Below, one piece after another: positions 63,936-64,000 of a DNA stretch of 64,000 nt; position 1 is the stretch's first letter; each line of letters starts with the position of its first letter. Position numbers and translations under genes: made by a program. The stretch is from the NCBI RefSeq assembly GCF_018130615.1, contig NZ_JAFCKB010000001.1:186001-250000 (forward strand), written 5' to 3'. This DNA is from Bradyrhizobium manausense (GTDB taxonomy: Bacteria; Pseudomonadota; Alphaproteobacteria; Rhizobiales; Xanthobacteraceae). The notes under the pieces are model-generated. The model was not told the origin of the DNA, searched no databases, and saw only the letters and a list, made by a program, of their open reading frames with translations.

Positions 63936-64000
63936 TCAGGTGTTCATGGAGTCGAAAAACTCCGAATTGCTCTTGGTCGAGCGCAGCTTGTCGAGCAGGA
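63936..64000 (-). CDS. rho: Transcription termination factor Rho, C-terminal end
   Basis: Partial gene on the minus strand, cut by the right edge. The visible C-terminus reads LLDKLRSTKSNSEFFDSMNT and then stop (63936-63938), matching the conserved end of Rho (LLxxLxxTKxNxEFFDxM). Neighbouring to mnmE as in many alphaproteobacteria. Confidence 0.88.
   Translation of the reverse strand, partial: LLDKLRSTKSNSEFFDSMNT

Overview
The window looks like chromosomal DNA of an alphaproteobacterium of the Bradyrhizobium / Nitrobacteraceae type. It is GC-rich, Rhizobiales gene orders are visible (ftsK-lolA-xthA; leuS-lptE-holA; mnmE-mnmG-rsmG-parA-parB), there are two GlnK-AmtB pairs, and intergenic spaces are full of the short palindromic repeats common in Bradyrhizobium. 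The genus is inferred from protein character and layout, not from a search. Both edges cut genes: the 3' part of purH on the left and the 3' end of rho on the right.

Layout. 1-11 kb: purH end, UMF1/MFS transporter, Tat-exported gamma-glutamyltranspeptidase followed by an MFS remnant, GST facing a DUF2239 gene with a palindrome-flanked promoter, MATE exporter, DsbA-like isomerase, ketopantoate-reductase-like enzyme, and a periplasmic dihaem cytochrome c plus sorbosone-dehydrogenase pair. 11.4-12.4 kb: an NAD-dependent epimerase. 12.43-16.86 kb: a small AT-richer genomic island bounded by a 30/31-bp direct repeat that overlaps the 3' end of a tRNA-Gly(GCC) gene. It holds a Fic protein with an overlapping small partner gene, a HEPN-like all-alpha protein, a hairpin-dense non-coding stretch, and a purine-nucleosidase/unknown-domain fusion protein. 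No integrase is visible. This is the best candidate for an undescribed (probably defence) system.

17-28 kb: thioredoxin/co-chaperone and LON-domain protein, an MHYT-GGDEF-EAL c-di-GMP protein, cytochrome b561/PepSY pair, NmrA-like and crotonase genes, a TetR gene divergent from a four-helix membrane protein with two matching operators, Trm112-like protein, UbiH-type hydroxylase and TesB. 28-34 kb: a CoA-linked catabolic cluster (solute-binding protein, CoA-transferase, MaoC-type dehydratase, acyl-CoA ligase) divergent from an IclR regulator across a perfect 18-bp palindrome. 35-40.6 kb: two glnK-amtB operons flanking an ArsR/SRPBCC pair and a ClpP paralogue, ending in a strong terminator.

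41-50.6 kb: aminotransferase, ftsK, lolA, xthA, a cyclic-nucleotide-binding protein, a CenR-type response regulator, an L,D-transpeptidase, a hydratase and the YggS PLP protein: mostly cell division and envelope functions. 50.6-57 kb: Cache-GGDEF cyclase, leuS-lptE-holA. 57-64 kb: the chromosome partition locus parAB with rsmG, mnmG, mnmE, surrounded by seven parS or parS-like sites between 59.7 and 62.25 kb, which places this end of the window near the replication origin.
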